A DNA stretch of 64,000 nucleotides, taken from positions 124,001 to 188,000 of the forward strand of contig NZ_CP119145.1 of the NCBI RefSeq assembly GCF_029167625.1, read 5' to 3'. The stretch is from Streptomyces sp. AM 4-1-1. Lineage in GTDB: Bacteria; Actinomycetota; Actinomycetes; Streptomycetales; Streptomycetaceae. Numbering within the stretch: position 1 is the stretch's first letter; every line of letters begins with the position of its first letter. The notes beneath the pieces are model-generated. The model was not told the origin of the DNA, did no database searches, and saw only the letters and a list, made by a program, of their open reading frames with translations. Below are positions 42,783 through 52,037 of this stretch, piece by piece. The translations under genes and the position numbers were made by a program.

Positions 42783-44288
42783 TCAACCGGCGGCGAAACG
42801 GTCCCGCAGTTCCCGCTTGAGGATCTTCCCGCTCGCGTTGCGTGGCAGTGCGTCCACGAAGAGGATTCTCTTCGGCGCCTTGAAATGGGCGAGCCGGTCC
42901 CGTACATGGTCCAGGAGCTGCTGCTCGGTGGCCTCCTCGCGCAGCACCACGACGGCGGTGACGGCCTCGATCCAGCGCGCGTCGGGCAGTCCCACGACCG
43001 CGGCCTCGGCGACCGCGGGATGGGTGTAGAGGGCGTCCTCGACCTGGCGGGAGGCGACCAGGACTCCCCCGGAGTTGATGACGTCCTTCACCCGGTCGAC
43101 CACGGTGAAGTAGCCGTCGGCGTCGCGGACCGCCAGGTCACCCGAGTGGAACCAGCCGTCTCGGAACGCCTCGGCCGTCTCCTCCGGCTTGTCCCAGTAC
43201 CCCTCGCACAGTTGTGGCGAGCGGTAGACGATCTCGCCGGGCGTGCCGTCCGGCACCTCCTCACCGTTCTCGTCGACGGTCTTCGCCTCGACGAACAGCA
43301 CCGGACGCCCGCAGGAGTCCATCCGGCCGTCGTGCTCGTCGGGTCCCAGGACCGTGGCGAGCGGGCCGATCTCGCTCTGGCCGAAGCAGTTGTGGAAGGC
43401 GAGTGACGGCAGACGGGCCCGCAGCCGTTCCAGCACGGGCACCGGCATGACCGACGCACCGTAGAACGCCTTGCGCAGGGCGCCGAGGTCACGGCGCGCG
43501 AAGTCCGGGTGGTTGGCGAGGCCGATCCAGACGGTGGGCGGGGCGAAGAGGCTGTCCGCCTGCCCGGCCTCGACCAGGTCGAAGATCCGGTCCGGTTCCG
43601 GCGCGTCGATGATGGTGTTCTCCGCGCCGACGGCGAGGTAGGGCAGCAGGAACACATGCATCTGCGCGGAGTGGTACAGCGGCAGGGCGTGGACGGGCCG
43701 GTCGGTGGCGCGCAGGCCGAGTGCCGTGATCGCGCTGACGTACTCGTGGACCAGGGCCCGGTGCGTCATCATCGCCCCCTTGGGCAGGGCGGTGGTACCG
43801 GAGGTGTACAGCAGTTGCAGCAGGTCACCGGCGTCCGGTACACGTTCGGGAGTGAAGGACCGCGGGTCGGCCAGCTCGTCGAGGAGCGAGTGCGGCGCGC
43901 CGCGCAGGGCGCGTACCGGTACGCCGTCCGGGACGCGGTCGGCGAGGTCCGGGTCGGTGAGGACGAGAACGCTGCCGGACTGGCTCAGGAGGTACGCAAG
44001 GTCGTCGCCCGTGAGGTTCTGGTTGACCGGTACGTGGACCAGCCCGGCGCGGGCGCAGGCGAGGTAGGCGATCAGATAGACGTCGGAGTTGTGCGCGTAA
44101 CAGGCGACCCGGTCGCCGGGGCGCAGGCCGTGGTCACCGACGAGCACGGCGGCCGCGGTGCCGACCGCCGTGTCCAGGGCCCGGTAGGTCCAGATCCGCT
44201 CGGCGTACCGGACGGCGGTGCGCTCGGGAGCGCGTCGCGCGCTGCGGGTCAGGACGCCGTCCACCGTGCTGCCGCGTACACCTGTCAT
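42783..44288 (-). CDS. Acyl-CoA synthetase (AMP-forming, FadD-like)
   Basis: The 501-residue ANL-superfamily enzyme has the A3 motif LLYTSGTTALPKGAMMTH, A5 FGQSEIGPL, A8 hinge DRVKDVINSGGVLVASRQVE and the C-terminal catalytic lysine in RNASGKILKRELRD. It activates a fatty or aryl carboxylic acid as CoA thioester. The specificity is unknown. It converges on paaK across a 121-bp gap that contains the tandem duplication. Confidence 0.9.
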   Translation of the reverse strand: MTGVRGSTVDGVLTRSARRAPERTAVRYAERIWTYRALDTAVGTAAAVLVGDHGLRPGDRVACYAHNSDVYLIAYLACARAGLVHVPVNQNLTGDDLAYLLSQSGSVLVLTDPDLADRVPDGVPVRALRGAPHSLLDELADPRSFTPERVPDAGDLLQLLYTSGTTALPKGAMMTHRALVHEYVSAITALGLRATDRPVHALPLYHSAQMHVFLLPYLAVGAENTIIDAPEPDRIFDLVEAGQADSLFAPPTVWIGLANHPDFARRDLGALRKAFYGASVMPVPVLERLRARLPSLAFHNCFGQSEIGPLATVLGPDEHDGRMDSCGRPVLFVEAKTVDENGEEVPDGTPGEIVYRSPQLCEGYWDKPEETAEAFRDGWFHSGDLAVRDADGYFTVVDRVKDVINSGGVLVASRQVEDALYTHPAVAEAAVVGLPDARWIEAVTAVVVLREEATEQQLLDHVRDRLAHFKAPKRILFVDALPRNASGKILKRELRDRFAAG

Positions 44289-44405
44289 GGCGTGATCCTG
44301 GGGGGCGGCGCCCCGCGGGTCAAGGGTTCGCGCGCCGGACGGCGCCGCCGGAGCCGGGCGCGGACGGACCGGACCGCCCGCCCGCGCCCGACCGGCTGGT
44401 GCCGC

Positions 44406-44723
44406 TCAGTCCTCGTCCTCGTCGCCCGGACGGTCCGGGTTGATCAGGGTGTCCATCAGGTCGACCGCGCTGCCGTCGTGGTCGCTGCCCGCGGTGCCAC
44501 CGCCCGTCTCGATGTTCGCCGTCCGGTCGATCTCCAGCCAGGAGTCGGCCTCGGAGTTGTCGATCAGGGTCAGGAAGCTGGTCGACGCCTGGGCCGGTGC
44601 GGCGCCGGCCGCGAGAGCCGCGACGGCCGCCGCCATGGCGGCGGCCGTGACCGCCGCCGCGCGGGCGCCGTGACCGCGCGGAGGCGACGCGGGACAGGCC
44701 CGCACGCCCCGTACGCCCCTCAT
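44406..44723 (-). CDS. Small secreted acidic protein coupled to the isocitrate-lyase-like gene
   Basis: From the ATG at 44723, which overlaps the stop of the preceding gene (ATGA), the frame encodes 105 residues. A basic N terminus and an Ala-rich hydrophobic stretch form a signal peptide (AAAMAAAVAALAAGAAPAQA, cleavage near residue 47). The mature part of about 58 residues is acidic and ends PGDEDED; it contains STSFLTLIDNSEADSWLEID. There are no cysteines and I know no family. Coupling of a secreted peptide to a cytoplasmic enzyme is unusual. Confidence 0.6.
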   Translation of the reverse strand: MRGVRGVRACPASPPRGHGARAAAVTAAAMAAAVAALAAGAAPAQASTSFLTLIDNSEADSWLEIDRTANIETGGGTAGSDHDGSAVDLMDTLINPDRPGDEDED

Positions 44724-45583
44724 GCCGTCACGCCTTCGCGCTCGACGTGGTGCCGGCTGATGTTCCTGGCCAGTAGTTCGGTGGACTCGCGGACACCGAC
44801 CTCTCCGCTGTCCCCGGTGGCGGGCAACCGCCCGTCGGCGAACTTGAGTTCGGCCAGGGCCGTGTCCATCGCGCGGTGCGCGGCGAACAGGCACGGTGTG
44901 CTGTAGATCGCCACGTCGACCCCGAGTTCCGTCAGTTCGGAGAGGGAGAGCCGGGGTGACTTGCCGCCCGCGATCTGATTGAAGAGCAGTGGCTTGTTCC
45001 CGACGACCGCGCGGACCCGGCGAATCCACTCGACGCTGCGTACTCCGTCGACGAGGATCACGTCCGCGTCGGTGGCGGCCAGGGCCTCGGCGCGGCGCAG
45101 GATGTCGTCCGGCTCGGTGGCGTCCGTGCGGGCCACGACGAGCAGGTCGGTGCGGCTGGCCAGCACCATGTTCAGCTTGTCGAGGTATTCGGCTAGGGGC
45201 AGGACCTGCTTGCCGTCCGCGTGCCCGCATCTGCGGGGGCGCTTCTGGTCCTCCAGGATGACCCCGGACGCGCCGATGCTCTCCAGGCGCCGCACCACAT
45301 GGCAGGCCACCTCCGGATCGACGTAGCCGTCGTCGATGTCGACGAGCAGATGGTGCTGCGGGAAGGCGCCGCGCAGCCGCTCGACGAAGGCGACCATGTC
45401 CGGCCAGGCGATGAACCCGATGTCCGGCAGGCCGTAGTACGACGCGGCGAAGCCGAAGCCCGACACGAAGAAGCCGTTGTAGTGCCCGGCCGCGACAGAC
45501 GCCGAGTACATGTCGTAGACGCCGATCAGGGGTGTCGTACCCGCTGTGGCGACCTCGTCACGCAGCTTGCTTCCGTATGTCAT
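44720..45583 (-). CDS. Isocitrate lyase/PEP mutase superfamily enzyme
   Basis: The 287-residue TIM-barrel protein has LLVDIDDGYVDPEVA (metal-binding Asp residues) and EDQKRPRRCGH, close to the catalytic Cys motif (K/R-RCGH) of methylisocitrate and dimethylmalate lyases. PEP mutase itself has Asn/Ser at this place, so phosphonate synthesis is not indicated. It likely cleaves a 2-substituted malate or related 2-hydroxy acid. The start overlaps a short upstream frame by ATGA and the stop overlaps a small secreted-protein gene, which suggests a three-frame coupled unit. Confidence 0.85.
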   Translation of the reverse strand: MTYGSKLRDEVATAGTTPLIGVYDMYSASVAAGHYNGFFVSGFGFAASYYGLPDIGFIAWPDMVAFVERLRGAFPQHHLLVDIDDGYVDPEVACHVVRRLESIGASGVILEDQKRPRRCGHADGKQVLPLAEYLDKLNMVLASRTDLLVVARTDATEPDDILRRAEALAATDADVILVDGVRSVEWIRRVRAVVGNKPLLFNQIAGGKSPRLSLSELTELGVDVAIYSTPCLFAAHRAMDTALAELKFADGRLPATGDSGEVGVRESTELLARNISRHHVEREGVTA

Positions 45584-45726
45584 TCGTTGTCCTTAGCTCT
45601 GTGTGGAGAGGCGGCCGCGCACGGACCCGGCGGGCGTGCGGCACACACCGGGACGAACTTCCGCGCGGCACGACGCTTCTTTGCCGAATCCGAACGGGTT
45701 CCAGAGTCGCGGAAGTCGGAATCCAT
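45580..45726 (-). CDS. Possible 48-residue leader ORF
   Basis: MDSDFRDSGTRSDSAKKRRA, then ARKFVPVCAARPPGPCAAAS and PHRAKDNE ends in a TGA that overlaps the ATG of the isocitrate-lyase-like gene. The basic cluster SAKKRRAARKF and the precise stop/start overlap favour a coupled leader. Against it, there is no good ribosome site at the ATG and another frame is open on the same strand. Low confidence. Confidence 0.3.
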   Translation of the reverse strand: MDSDFRDSGTRSDSAKKRRAARKFVPVCAARPPGPCAAASPHRAKDNE

Positions 45727-45935
45727 ATCCAGCTTTGCCCTGTCATGACCTTCTATTTGCTCAATAATTCCCCCTTGGGGAGGGCGAAGAGGTGGCTGTG
45801 CTGACGGCGGTATCACCGGTCGCCGGAAACCGGCGGCGGCCGGCCCGGGGGCGGTGGGAGGGTGGGATGGGCGAGGGCGGTGGCGGCGACGCGGTCCGTC
45901 CCCGGCGGCGTACCGGCGGTCGAGAGGAGTTCGGG

Positions 45936-47807
45936 ATGACGGACGGCACCACGGCGCGAGGGGTCGGGCGGCGGAGGGTGGGTGGCGGGATACTGGCTCT
46001 GGGCGGAGCGCTCGCCCTGGCCCCGGTCCCGTTCGCCCGGACGGCGGCCGCCATGGAACCGGGCACGGGAGCGGATGCGGTGGGCGACGGAATGGCGGGC
46101 GGGCGTCCGGGCTCGGGGAGCGGCGCGGAAACCGGTGACGGGGCGCCGACACTGCGGCACGGATCAGCGGCGCGCGCCGGGCTGTTGGCGGGCCCGCTGG
46201 ATCAACTGGTCCGCGAGGCCGAGCGGTTCCTCGGCCCGTCACCCACGCACCCCTGGTACGCGGGCGCGGTGCTGCTCGCGGGACGGGGCGGCACGGTCGC
46301 GCTGCACCGGGCGATCGGTTTCGCGGTGCGCTACACGGCGTACGACGAGAAGACCGGCGCCGGGGTGGAGTTCCCGGAGGATCAGCGGATCGCGGCAACC
46401 GAGGACACCGTCTTCGACCTGGCCTCGGTGTCGAAGCTGTTCACCTCGCTGCTGGCCGTGCAGCAGATCGAGCGCGGCCGGCTGCGGCTGGAGGCCACGG
46501 TCGCCTCGTACCTCCCGGACTTCGCGGGCGGCGGCAAGCAGGACGTGACGGTCCGGCAGTTGCTCACACACACCTCGGGTTTCCGCTCGTGGATACCGCT
46601 GTACGGGGAACCGACCCGGGAGGGAAAGCTGCGGCTGCTGTGGGACGAGGTTCCCGCGACCGAGCCCGGCACGGCGTATCTCTACTCCGATCTCAATCTG
46701 ATCTCGCTGCAACTGGTCCTGGAGAGGATCACCGGTCGCACCCTGGATGTGCTGCTCCGCGACGAGATCACCGCTCCGCTCGGGATGCACCGCACCCGCT
46801 ACAACCCGCCGGCGTCCTGGCGGCCCGGGATCGCCGCCACCGAGGACGCCCGGCCGCCCTGGTCGGGGCTGGACCGGGGGCTGGTGTGGGGCGAGGTGCA
46901 CGACGAGAACGCGTACGCCCTGGGGGGTGTCGCGGGGCACGCCGGGGTGTTCTCCTGCGCCTGGGACCTCGCGGTCCTGGCCCGCGCGCTCCTCAACGGC
47001 GGGGCCTACGGACGGTCCCGTATCCTCTCCGCCGACTCGGTGGAGCTGCTGTTCACCGACTTCAACACGGCGTTCCCCAACGACGCGCACGGACTCGGTT
47101 TCGAGCTGTATCAGCACTGGTACATGGGGGCGATGGCCACTCCGCGCACCGCGGGGCACACCGGTTTCACCGGCACCAGTCTGGTGCTCGATCCGACGAC
47201 CGACTCGTTCCTCGTCGTGCTGGGCAACTCCGTGCATCCGTTGCGTGACTGGCGCAGTGGCAGCGCCCCGCGCGTCGCCACCGCGAACCAACTGGCGCGC
47301 GCCGTGCCGGTCAGGGCGCCCCGGGGCCGTGCCGCGTGGTTCTCCGGCATGGCGAGCGGCGCGTCCGCCACGCTCACGCTGCCCGCGCTGCGGCCGGGTT
47401 CCGCGCGGGCCCGGCTGACCTGCGCCCTGTGGTGGGACACCGAGCCCGGTTCCGATCTCCTCGTCCTGGAGGCGTCGGCGGACGCGGGTACGAGCTGGCG
47501 GCCGGTGCCGTTCACCACCGTGCCGGGCGGGGGGACGCGCCACCCGGAGCCCGAACCGCGTCCGGAGGGCACGGTGTCCGGCTGGTCCGGCCGGGTGTGG
47601 CACCGGCTGAGCGCCGATCTCGCCGCCTGGCGCGGCACGGAGGTGCGGCTGCGCTGGCGGTACGTCACCGACCGGCTGTACGTGGGCCGCGGGGTGTACG
47701 TCGACGCGATCCGGGTCGAGGACGGCGGCCGGACGGTCTTCGACGGGACCAGGGCCGCGGACGGCCGTCGCGTCGAGGCCGTGGGGTGGACGGCGTCCCG
47801 GGACTGA
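45936..47807 (+). CDS. Secreted beta-lactamase-family serine hydrolase with C-terminal beta domain
   Basis: The 623-residue protein begins with a Tat-like signal (GRRRVGGGILALGGALALAP). Its class C-type serine hydrolase domain has the nucleophile in DLASVSKLFTSLLA (SxxK), the YSDLN motif (YxN type) and TAGHTGFTGTSLVLDP (HTG). A C-terminal domain of about 150 residues (LVLEASADAGTSWRPVPFTT and RVWHRLSADLAAWRG) resembles the sugar-binding or immune-inhibitor-like beta-sandwich. It may be an esterase, D-aminopeptidase or penicillin-binding hydrolase. The ATG at 45936 follows GAGAGGAG; longer forms are less likely. Confidence 0.85.
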   Translation: MTDGTTARGVGRRRVGGGILALGGALALAPVPFARTAAAMEPGTGADAVGDGMAGGRPGSGSGAETGDGAPTLRHGSAARAGLLAGPLDQLVREAERFLGPSPTHPWYAGAVLLAGRGGTVALHRAIGFAVRYTAYDEKTGAGVEFPEDQRIAATEDTVFDLASVSKLFTSLLAVQQIERGRLRLEATVASYLPDFAGGGKQDVTVRQLLTHTSGFRSWIPLYGEPTREGKLRLLWDEVPATEPGTAYLYSDLNLISLQLVLERITGRTLDVLLRDEITAPLGMHRTRYNPPASWRPGIAATEDARPPWSGLDRGLVWGEVHDENAYALGGVAGHAGVFSCAWDLAVLARALLNGGAYGRSRILSADSVELLFTDFNTAFPNDAHGLGFELYQHWYMGAMATPRTAGHTGFTGTSLVLDPTTDSFLVVLGNSVHPLRDWRSGSAPRVATANQLARAVPVRAPRGRAAWFSGMASGASATLTLPALRPGSARARLTCALWWDTEPGSDLLVLEASADAGTSWRPVPFTTVPGGGTRHPEPEPRPEGTVSGWSGRVWHRLSADLAAWRGTEVRLRWRYVTDRLYVGRGVYVDAIRVEDGGRTVFDGTRAADGRRVEAVGWTASRD

Positions 47808-47831
47808 CGGGGAGACGAGGGGGACCACGGG

Positions 47832-50084
47832 TCAGGGGGCGGGCGCGCCCCGTTCCTGGCGGAGCGCCGCCACCCGGCGGTACAGCTCCGCCGCCTCCGT
47901 GGCCCGGCCGAGCTGTTCCAGACAGTGCGCCTCGTCGTCGCGCCCGGCCAGCGTCTCGGGGTGGTCGGCGCCGAAGACGCGCTCGCGCGCCTCGGTGACC
48001 TGGCGGTACCGGGCCAGCGCCGCCGCCCAGTGCCCGAGCCAACCGAGGGCCACCGCGACCTCACGGTGGCTGACGAGCGTGTCGGGGTGGTCGGCGCCCA
48101 GCAGGCGCTCGCGGATCGCGTGGATCTCGCGGGACTCGGCCAGGGCCTCCTCCCAGCGGGCCAGCCGGCCCAGGCCGACCCCGAGGCCGTGCCGGGCCCG
48201 CAGGGTCTCCGGGTGCTCGGGTCCGCTGACCCGGGTGCGGTCGGCGACGAGCGCGCGGTACAGCTCGACGGTCTCCGCGCCGCGCCCCAGCCTGCCGAGG
48301 CTGATACCGACCTCGTAGCGGGCGGCCAGGGTGTCGGGATGGTCGGAGCCGAGGGCCCGCGCCCGGGCTCCCGCGACTTCCCTGTAGGCGTGCAGCGCTT
48401 CCGTCCAGCGTCCCAACTGGCCCAGCGTGTAAGCGACTTCGTACAGCGTGGCCAGGGTGTCCGGATGGTCGGAGCCCAGTACCCGGGCCCGGTCGGCCGC
48501 GACGTCGCGTGCCATCCGGTGCGAGTCCTCCAGCCGCCCGAGCCGGCTCAGGTTGAAGGCCAGGTTGTGGCGGCAGCGCAAGGTGTCCGGGTGGTCGGGG
48601 CCCATCGACCGTTCCCGGGACGCCAGCACCGCCGCGTACACCTGGTGGGCCTCGAAATGACGGCCGAGTCTTCCCAGTACGTACGCCGTCTCCTGACGGG
48701 CCGCCAGTGTCTGCGGATGATCCGGCCCCAAGGTGCGGGCACGGCCCTGGGCGACCCGGTCGAAGGCACGCAGCGCGTCCGCGTCGCGCCCGGTGCGGCT
48801 GAGGGTGAAGCCGACCTCGTAGCGGCTGGCGAGGGTGTCGGGGTGGTCGGTGCCCAGCAGGCGTTCGCGTTCGGCCGCGACCGCGCGATGGGTCTCGCCG
48901 GCCTCCTCCCAGCGTCCGAGGCCGCCCAGTTCGACACCGGCGGCATGGCGCTCCGCGAGGGTGGCGAGCAGTTCGGGCGACGGGGCGGGCGGGGCCGCCG
49001 GGAACCCGCCGGCCGCGGACCGGACTCCGTCTCCGGTCGTCCACGCGACCGCCAGGCCCGCCGAGTGGTCGGGAGCGGGGACGGGGCAGGAGGGACCGAC
49101 CGCCCGGCGGCCGCCCGTCAGCTCCTTGGCCCAGGGCGGCGAAGACGGTTCGGCGGGGCGCCCCGGGTGGACGAAGGACGTGGGCTGGAACGGCACGGGG
49201 CTCCCGCCCGGGAACGGGAGGTGCGTCTGTTCCCCGGTACGACCGGTCGCGAGGCGGCGGCGCAGGTCGCCCGCGTCGACGGGCCGCTCCTCGGGGGCCT
49301 TGGCGAGCAGGTCGAGGACGACCCGGTCGAAGAAACCGGGGAGTTCGGCCCGGTGGGTGCGCGGCGGTTCCGGCTGGGTGTCCCGGTGGCCGACCAGCAC
49401 GGACCAGGCGTCCTCCAGGTCGAAGGGAGGCACCCCGGTCGCGATCTCGTAGAGCACGCACCCCAGCGAGTAGAGATCGCTCCGGTGGTCGACCTGGCCG
49501 CCGCTGATCTGTTCGGGCGACATGTAGTGCGGGGTGCCCATCGCGATGCCGGTGCCCGTGAGACGTGAGGTGAAGCCGATTTCCCGTCCGAGGCGGGCGA
49601 TGCCGAAGTCACAGATCTTCACCGTGCCGTCGGCCAGCCGCATGATGTTGGCGGGTTTGAGGTCGCGGTGCACGATGCCCTGCTGGTGCGTGTAGCCGAG
49701 GGCGTCGGCCACCTGGTCCGCGATGTCGACGACGTCGGACACCGGCAGCGGGCGCTGTGTGTTGTCCTCCAGCAGCTGGCTGAGGTTGCGTCCGTCGAGG
49801 AGTTCCATGACCAGATAGAGGACGCCCTCGTGCTCGCCGAAGTCGTGCACGACGGTCACGCCCCGGTGCTGGAGCGCGGCGGCGACCCGGGCCTCACGGC
49901 GGAAGCGTTCCCGCAGCACCCGGGTGATGGTCCGGTCGTGCTGGGCCCCCATGGGCTTGAGGCACTTGACGGCGACGTGACGGCCCAGCGCTTCGTCGCG
50001 GGCCCGCCACACCTCCCCCATCCCTCCGCGCCCGATCAGGTCGAGCAATCGGTACCGGCTCTGGATCAGCCTGGTGTCCGCCAT
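47832..50084 (-). CDS. Ser/Thr protein kinase with eight C-terminal tetratricopeptide-type repeats
   Basis: The 750-residue protein has a full PknB-type kinase domain (GRGGMGEVWRA, Lys40 in HVAVKCLKP, HRDLKPANIM, DFGIARLG and YMSPEQISG), a Pro-rich linker from about 285 to 380, and about 370 residues of repeats. Each 42-residue unit has the pattern LGxDHPDTLxxRYEVGxxLGRLGR; I count eight GxDHPxTL cores. Such TPR_10/TPR_12 repeats bind proteins, so the kinase probably recruits its own substrates. There is no membrane segment, unlike the kinase at 27547. The repeats make the DNA locally repetitive (126-bp period). Confidence 0.9.
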   Translation of the reverse strand: MADTRLIQSRYRLLDLIGRGGMGEVWRARDEALGRHVAVKCLKPMGAQHDRTITRVLRERFRREARVAAALQHRGVTVVHDFGEHEGVLYLVMELLDGRNLSQLLEDNTQRPLPVSDVVDIADQVADALGYTHQQGIVHRDLKPANIMRLADGTVKICDFGIARLGREIGFTSRLTGTGIAMGTPHYMSPEQISGGQVDHRSDLYSLGCVLYEIATGVPPFDLEDAWSVLVGHRDTQPEPPRTHRAELPGFFDRVVLDLLAKAPEERPVDAGDLRRRLATGRTGEQTHLPFPGGSPVPFQPTSFVHPGRPAEPSSPPWAKELTGGRRAVGPSCPVPAPDHSAGLAVAWTTGDGVRSAAGGFPAAPPAPSPELLATLAERHAAGVELGGLGRWEEAGETHRAVAAERERLLGTDHPDTLASRYEVGFTLSRTGRDADALRAFDRVAQGRARTLGPDHPQTLAARQETAYVLGRLGRHFEAHQVYAAVLASRERSMGPDHPDTLRCRHNLAFNLSRLGRLEDSHRMARDVAADRARVLGSDHPDTLATLYEVAYTLGQLGRWTEALHAYREVAGARARALGSDHPDTLAARYEVGISLGRLGRGAETVELYRALVADRTRVSGPEHPETLRARHGLGVGLGRLARWEEALAESREIHAIRERLLGADHPDTLVSHREVAVALGWLGHWAAALARYRQVTEARERVFGADHPETLAGRDDEAHCLEQLGRATEAAELYRRVAALRQERGAPAP

Positions 50085-50257
50085 CGCGTGCTGTCGCCCC
50101 CGTCGCGTCGTTGCGCCTGCCGTCCGCCCTCCCCGGCCCGTCCAGTATGGCCGCCCGTGCGCGCGGGCCGTGCGGGGCGGGCCGGGCCGGGCCGGGTCGT
50201 GGCGGTGGGCGCGGAGTCGTACGCGTACGTCCCCGGTCCGGTACGGCGGCCCGGCCG

Positions 50258-51415
50258 TCAGCGGCGCACGGCGCGCAGCACGACGAACTTCGGGTCCGAC
50301 GCCACGATCGCGCAGTTGCCGAAGGTCCGGCGCAGCTGGGTGTGGTGGCCGAGGTGCCGGTTCCCGACGACCCAGAGTTCGCCGCCGGAACGCAGCGCGG
50401 AGTGGGCGCCGTGGAACATGCGGCGGGCGGTGGCGTCGGTGACCGCCTGGTGGGAGTGGAAGGGCGGGTTGCTGAGCACCAGGTCGGCCCCGGCGCGCGG
50501 TATGCCGGCGAGTCCGTCGCCGACGACGAAGGCGGCCGGGGCGCCCGGGCCGAGGTTGGTCCGGAAGGTCTCCTCGGCCGAGGCGACGGCCTGGTACGAC
50601 TCGTCGACGAAGGTGACGGTGGCGTCCGGGTTGGCGAGGGCGGCGGAGGTACCGACGACGCCGTTCCCGCAGCCCAGGTCCACGACGTGGTCGGGGCCCG
50701 AGCGGTGGGGCAGGTGCTTCAGGAAGAAGCGGGTGCCGATGTCGAGGCGTTCGGCGCAGAAGATCCCGGCGTGGTTGGTGACGGTCCGGCCGGAGACCGC
50801 GCCGACGTCGTCGGGCAGTGCGTAGCGGTGCGGCCAGGGGCTGGGGACGCGGCCCGGGTCCGGGGCCGGGTCGGCGAAGACCAGCCGGGCCTTCTTCACG
50901 GCCAGGGAGGTGCGGGTGGGTCCGACGATCCGCTCGAAGAGCCTGAGGGTGGAGGTGTGGATCTCCTTGACCATGCCGGTACCGATGACGGCCGTGCCGG
51001 GGTGGAGGGCGGGTGCGAGCCGGTGCAGCTGCTCCTCCAGGAGGGCGAGACTCTTCGGGACCCGTACGAGCAGCACGTCGATCCGGTCCGGCGGGGTGTC
51101 CCGCACGGAGAGGAGCCGCACACCGTGCGGGTCGGCGCCGGCGCGGGCGAGGTTCGCCAGGGTGGCGCGCTGGGCGAGGTACGAGTCGGTGATCTGTACG
51201 GGGCGGTGGGAGGCCAGGGCCGTGGTGAGCGCGCCCCAGCGGTCACCCACGACGACGACGCTGCCGGAGAGATCGGTCGGCGCCGCCTCGTCGGTTCCCG
51301 CCAGCTGTCGCAGCAGGTATTCGTCGGCGGCGTCCCAGGCGCGGAGCGGATCGCGCGGGTCCTCGGGGAAGCGGGTGAGGTCGAGCTCGCCCCATGGCGT
51401 CGTGAAGAGATTCAT
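50258..51415 (-). CDS. RlmG/RsmC-like rRNA guanine-N2 methyltransferase
   Basis: The 385-residue protein is built of two related Rossmann domains. The C-terminal one is active, with the SAM-binding motif VVDLGCGNGVVGTSAAL and the catalytic NPPF motif in DLVLSNPPFHSHQAV; the N-terminal one (VVVVGDRWGALTTALAS) is degenerate. This is the layout of RlmG and RsmC, which form m2G in 23S and 16S rRNA. RlmG is somewhat likelier by length, but the target cannot be assigned by eye. The start at 51415 matches the MNLFTTPWGELDL opening. Confidence 0.85.
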   Translation of the reverse strand: MNLFTTPWGELDLTRFPEDPRDPLRAWDAADEYLLRQLAGTDEAAPTDLSGSVVVVGDRWGALTTALASHRPVQITDSYLAQRATLANLARAGADPHGVRLLSVRDTPPDRIDVLLVRVPKSLALLEEQLHRLAPALHPGTAVIGTGMVKEIHTSTLRLFERIVGPTRTSLAVKKARLVFADPAPDPGRVPSPWPHRYALPDDVGAVSGRTVTNHAGIFCAERLDIGTRFFLKHLPHRSGPDHVVDLGCGNGVVGTSAALANPDATVTFVDESYQAVASAEETFRTNLGPGAPAAFVVGDGLAGIPRAGADLVLSNPPFHSHQAVTDATARRMFHGAHSALRSGGELWVVGNRHLGHHTQLRRTFGNCAIVASDPKFVVLRAVRR

Positions 51416-51430
51416 CGTGCGTCCAGGCTA

Positions 51431-51592
51431 AGGGCTGTTCCGTACTCCCTGGTGGGCGCACGACGGCAGCTGCAGCGCCTCGCGGCGTTGTCGGAACATC
51501 CACGGACATCCGGTATGCGGACGTCCCGCCGTCTTGTGGCGCACCGCGTCCGACGCCGCGCGCCGCGCCACCAAGGAGTACGGGACCGCCCT
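51431..51592 (+). repeat. MITE-like repeat, copy B (162 bp)
   Basis: This has the same length, orientation and interior blocks as copy A at 21933-22094. Its ends are 25-bp inverted repeats with 22 matches (left starts AGGGCTGTTCCGTACTCC; right complement AGGGCGGTCCCGTACTCC). The differences between left and right ends are partly compensated within each copy, so each hairpin is kept. It lies just upstream of the methyltransferase start. Confidence 0.8.
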
Positions 51593-51602
51593 CGGGCCGT
51601 CT

Positions 51603-51932
51603 TCAGACGTCGCCGGTGTGCCGGGCCGGTCGTCCGGGGAAATCGCGGGCGGCCATCCAGATCGTGAGGTCCCGGGCGATCCGGTCGACGCAGGTCCCGG
51701 TGACGACGTCATGCTCATGGTGAGTGGTGTCGCGGCGGACGACTTCGTAGCCGCCCCGGTCCAGGACCGCGACGGATACGGACCAGGCCGGGTCGTCCCC
51801 GTCGGGCCGGATGACGACGAACGTGTTGTCCGAGACGTCGAGGTCGTCGATCAGCATGAACAGCGCGTCCTCGGACGGGTCGTCGATGTGGTCGCCGTTC
51901 TCGCTGTCGGCACGGTAGTGCACAGCCCTCAT
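51603..51932 (-). CDS. Hypothetical protein
   Basis: The 109-residue acidic protein begins MRAVHYRADSENGDHIDDPS and contains FMLIDDLDVSDNTFVVIRPD and AWSVSVAVLDRGGYEVVRRD. The alternation of strands and an acidic helix recalls small immunity-type or regulatory proteins, but I cannot assign a family. GGGGAGAGCAGGGG precedes the ATG at 51932. It ends 10 bp from MITE-like copy B. Confidence 0.65.
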   Translation of the reverse strand: MRAVHYRADSENGDHIDDPSEDALFMLIDDLDVSDNTFVVIRPDGDDPAWSVSVAVLDRGGYEVVRRDTTHHEHDVVTGTCVDRIARDLTIWMAARDFPGRPARHTGDV

Positions 51933-52037
51933 CGCCCCTGCTCTCCCCTCGACCCGCTGACCTGACCCGCCGCCAGGATGGCATGTGAGCTGGTGAGCCG
52001 GAGGGCCCGGGCAGACCGTGGAGCGGATAACCCCGCC

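Noticed and set aside
44724..45230. Longer form of the small secreted protein reading through the isocitrate-lyase-like gene
   Set aside because: The extra part is antisense-frame noise (Arg/Pro/His-rich); the ATG at 44723 begins a proper signal peptide and overlaps the upstream stop.
44720..45583. Phosphonate biosynthesis (PEP mutase) reading of the isocitrate-lyase-superfamily gene
   Set aside because: The catalytic loop EDQKRPRRCGH has the Cys of lyases rather than the Asn/Ser type of PEP mutase, and no phosphonopyruvate decarboxylase is near.
45558..45746. 62-codon frame starting MTGQSWIWIP before the isocitrate-lyase-like gene
   Set aside because: It has poorer third-position G+C than the competing 48-codon frame and overlaps the enzyme's start out of frame.
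48000..49000. Tandem DNA repeats that could be read as a CRISPR-like array
   Set aside because: The 126-bp period comes from protein repeats in the kinase gene; there are no short palindromic repeats with unique spacers.
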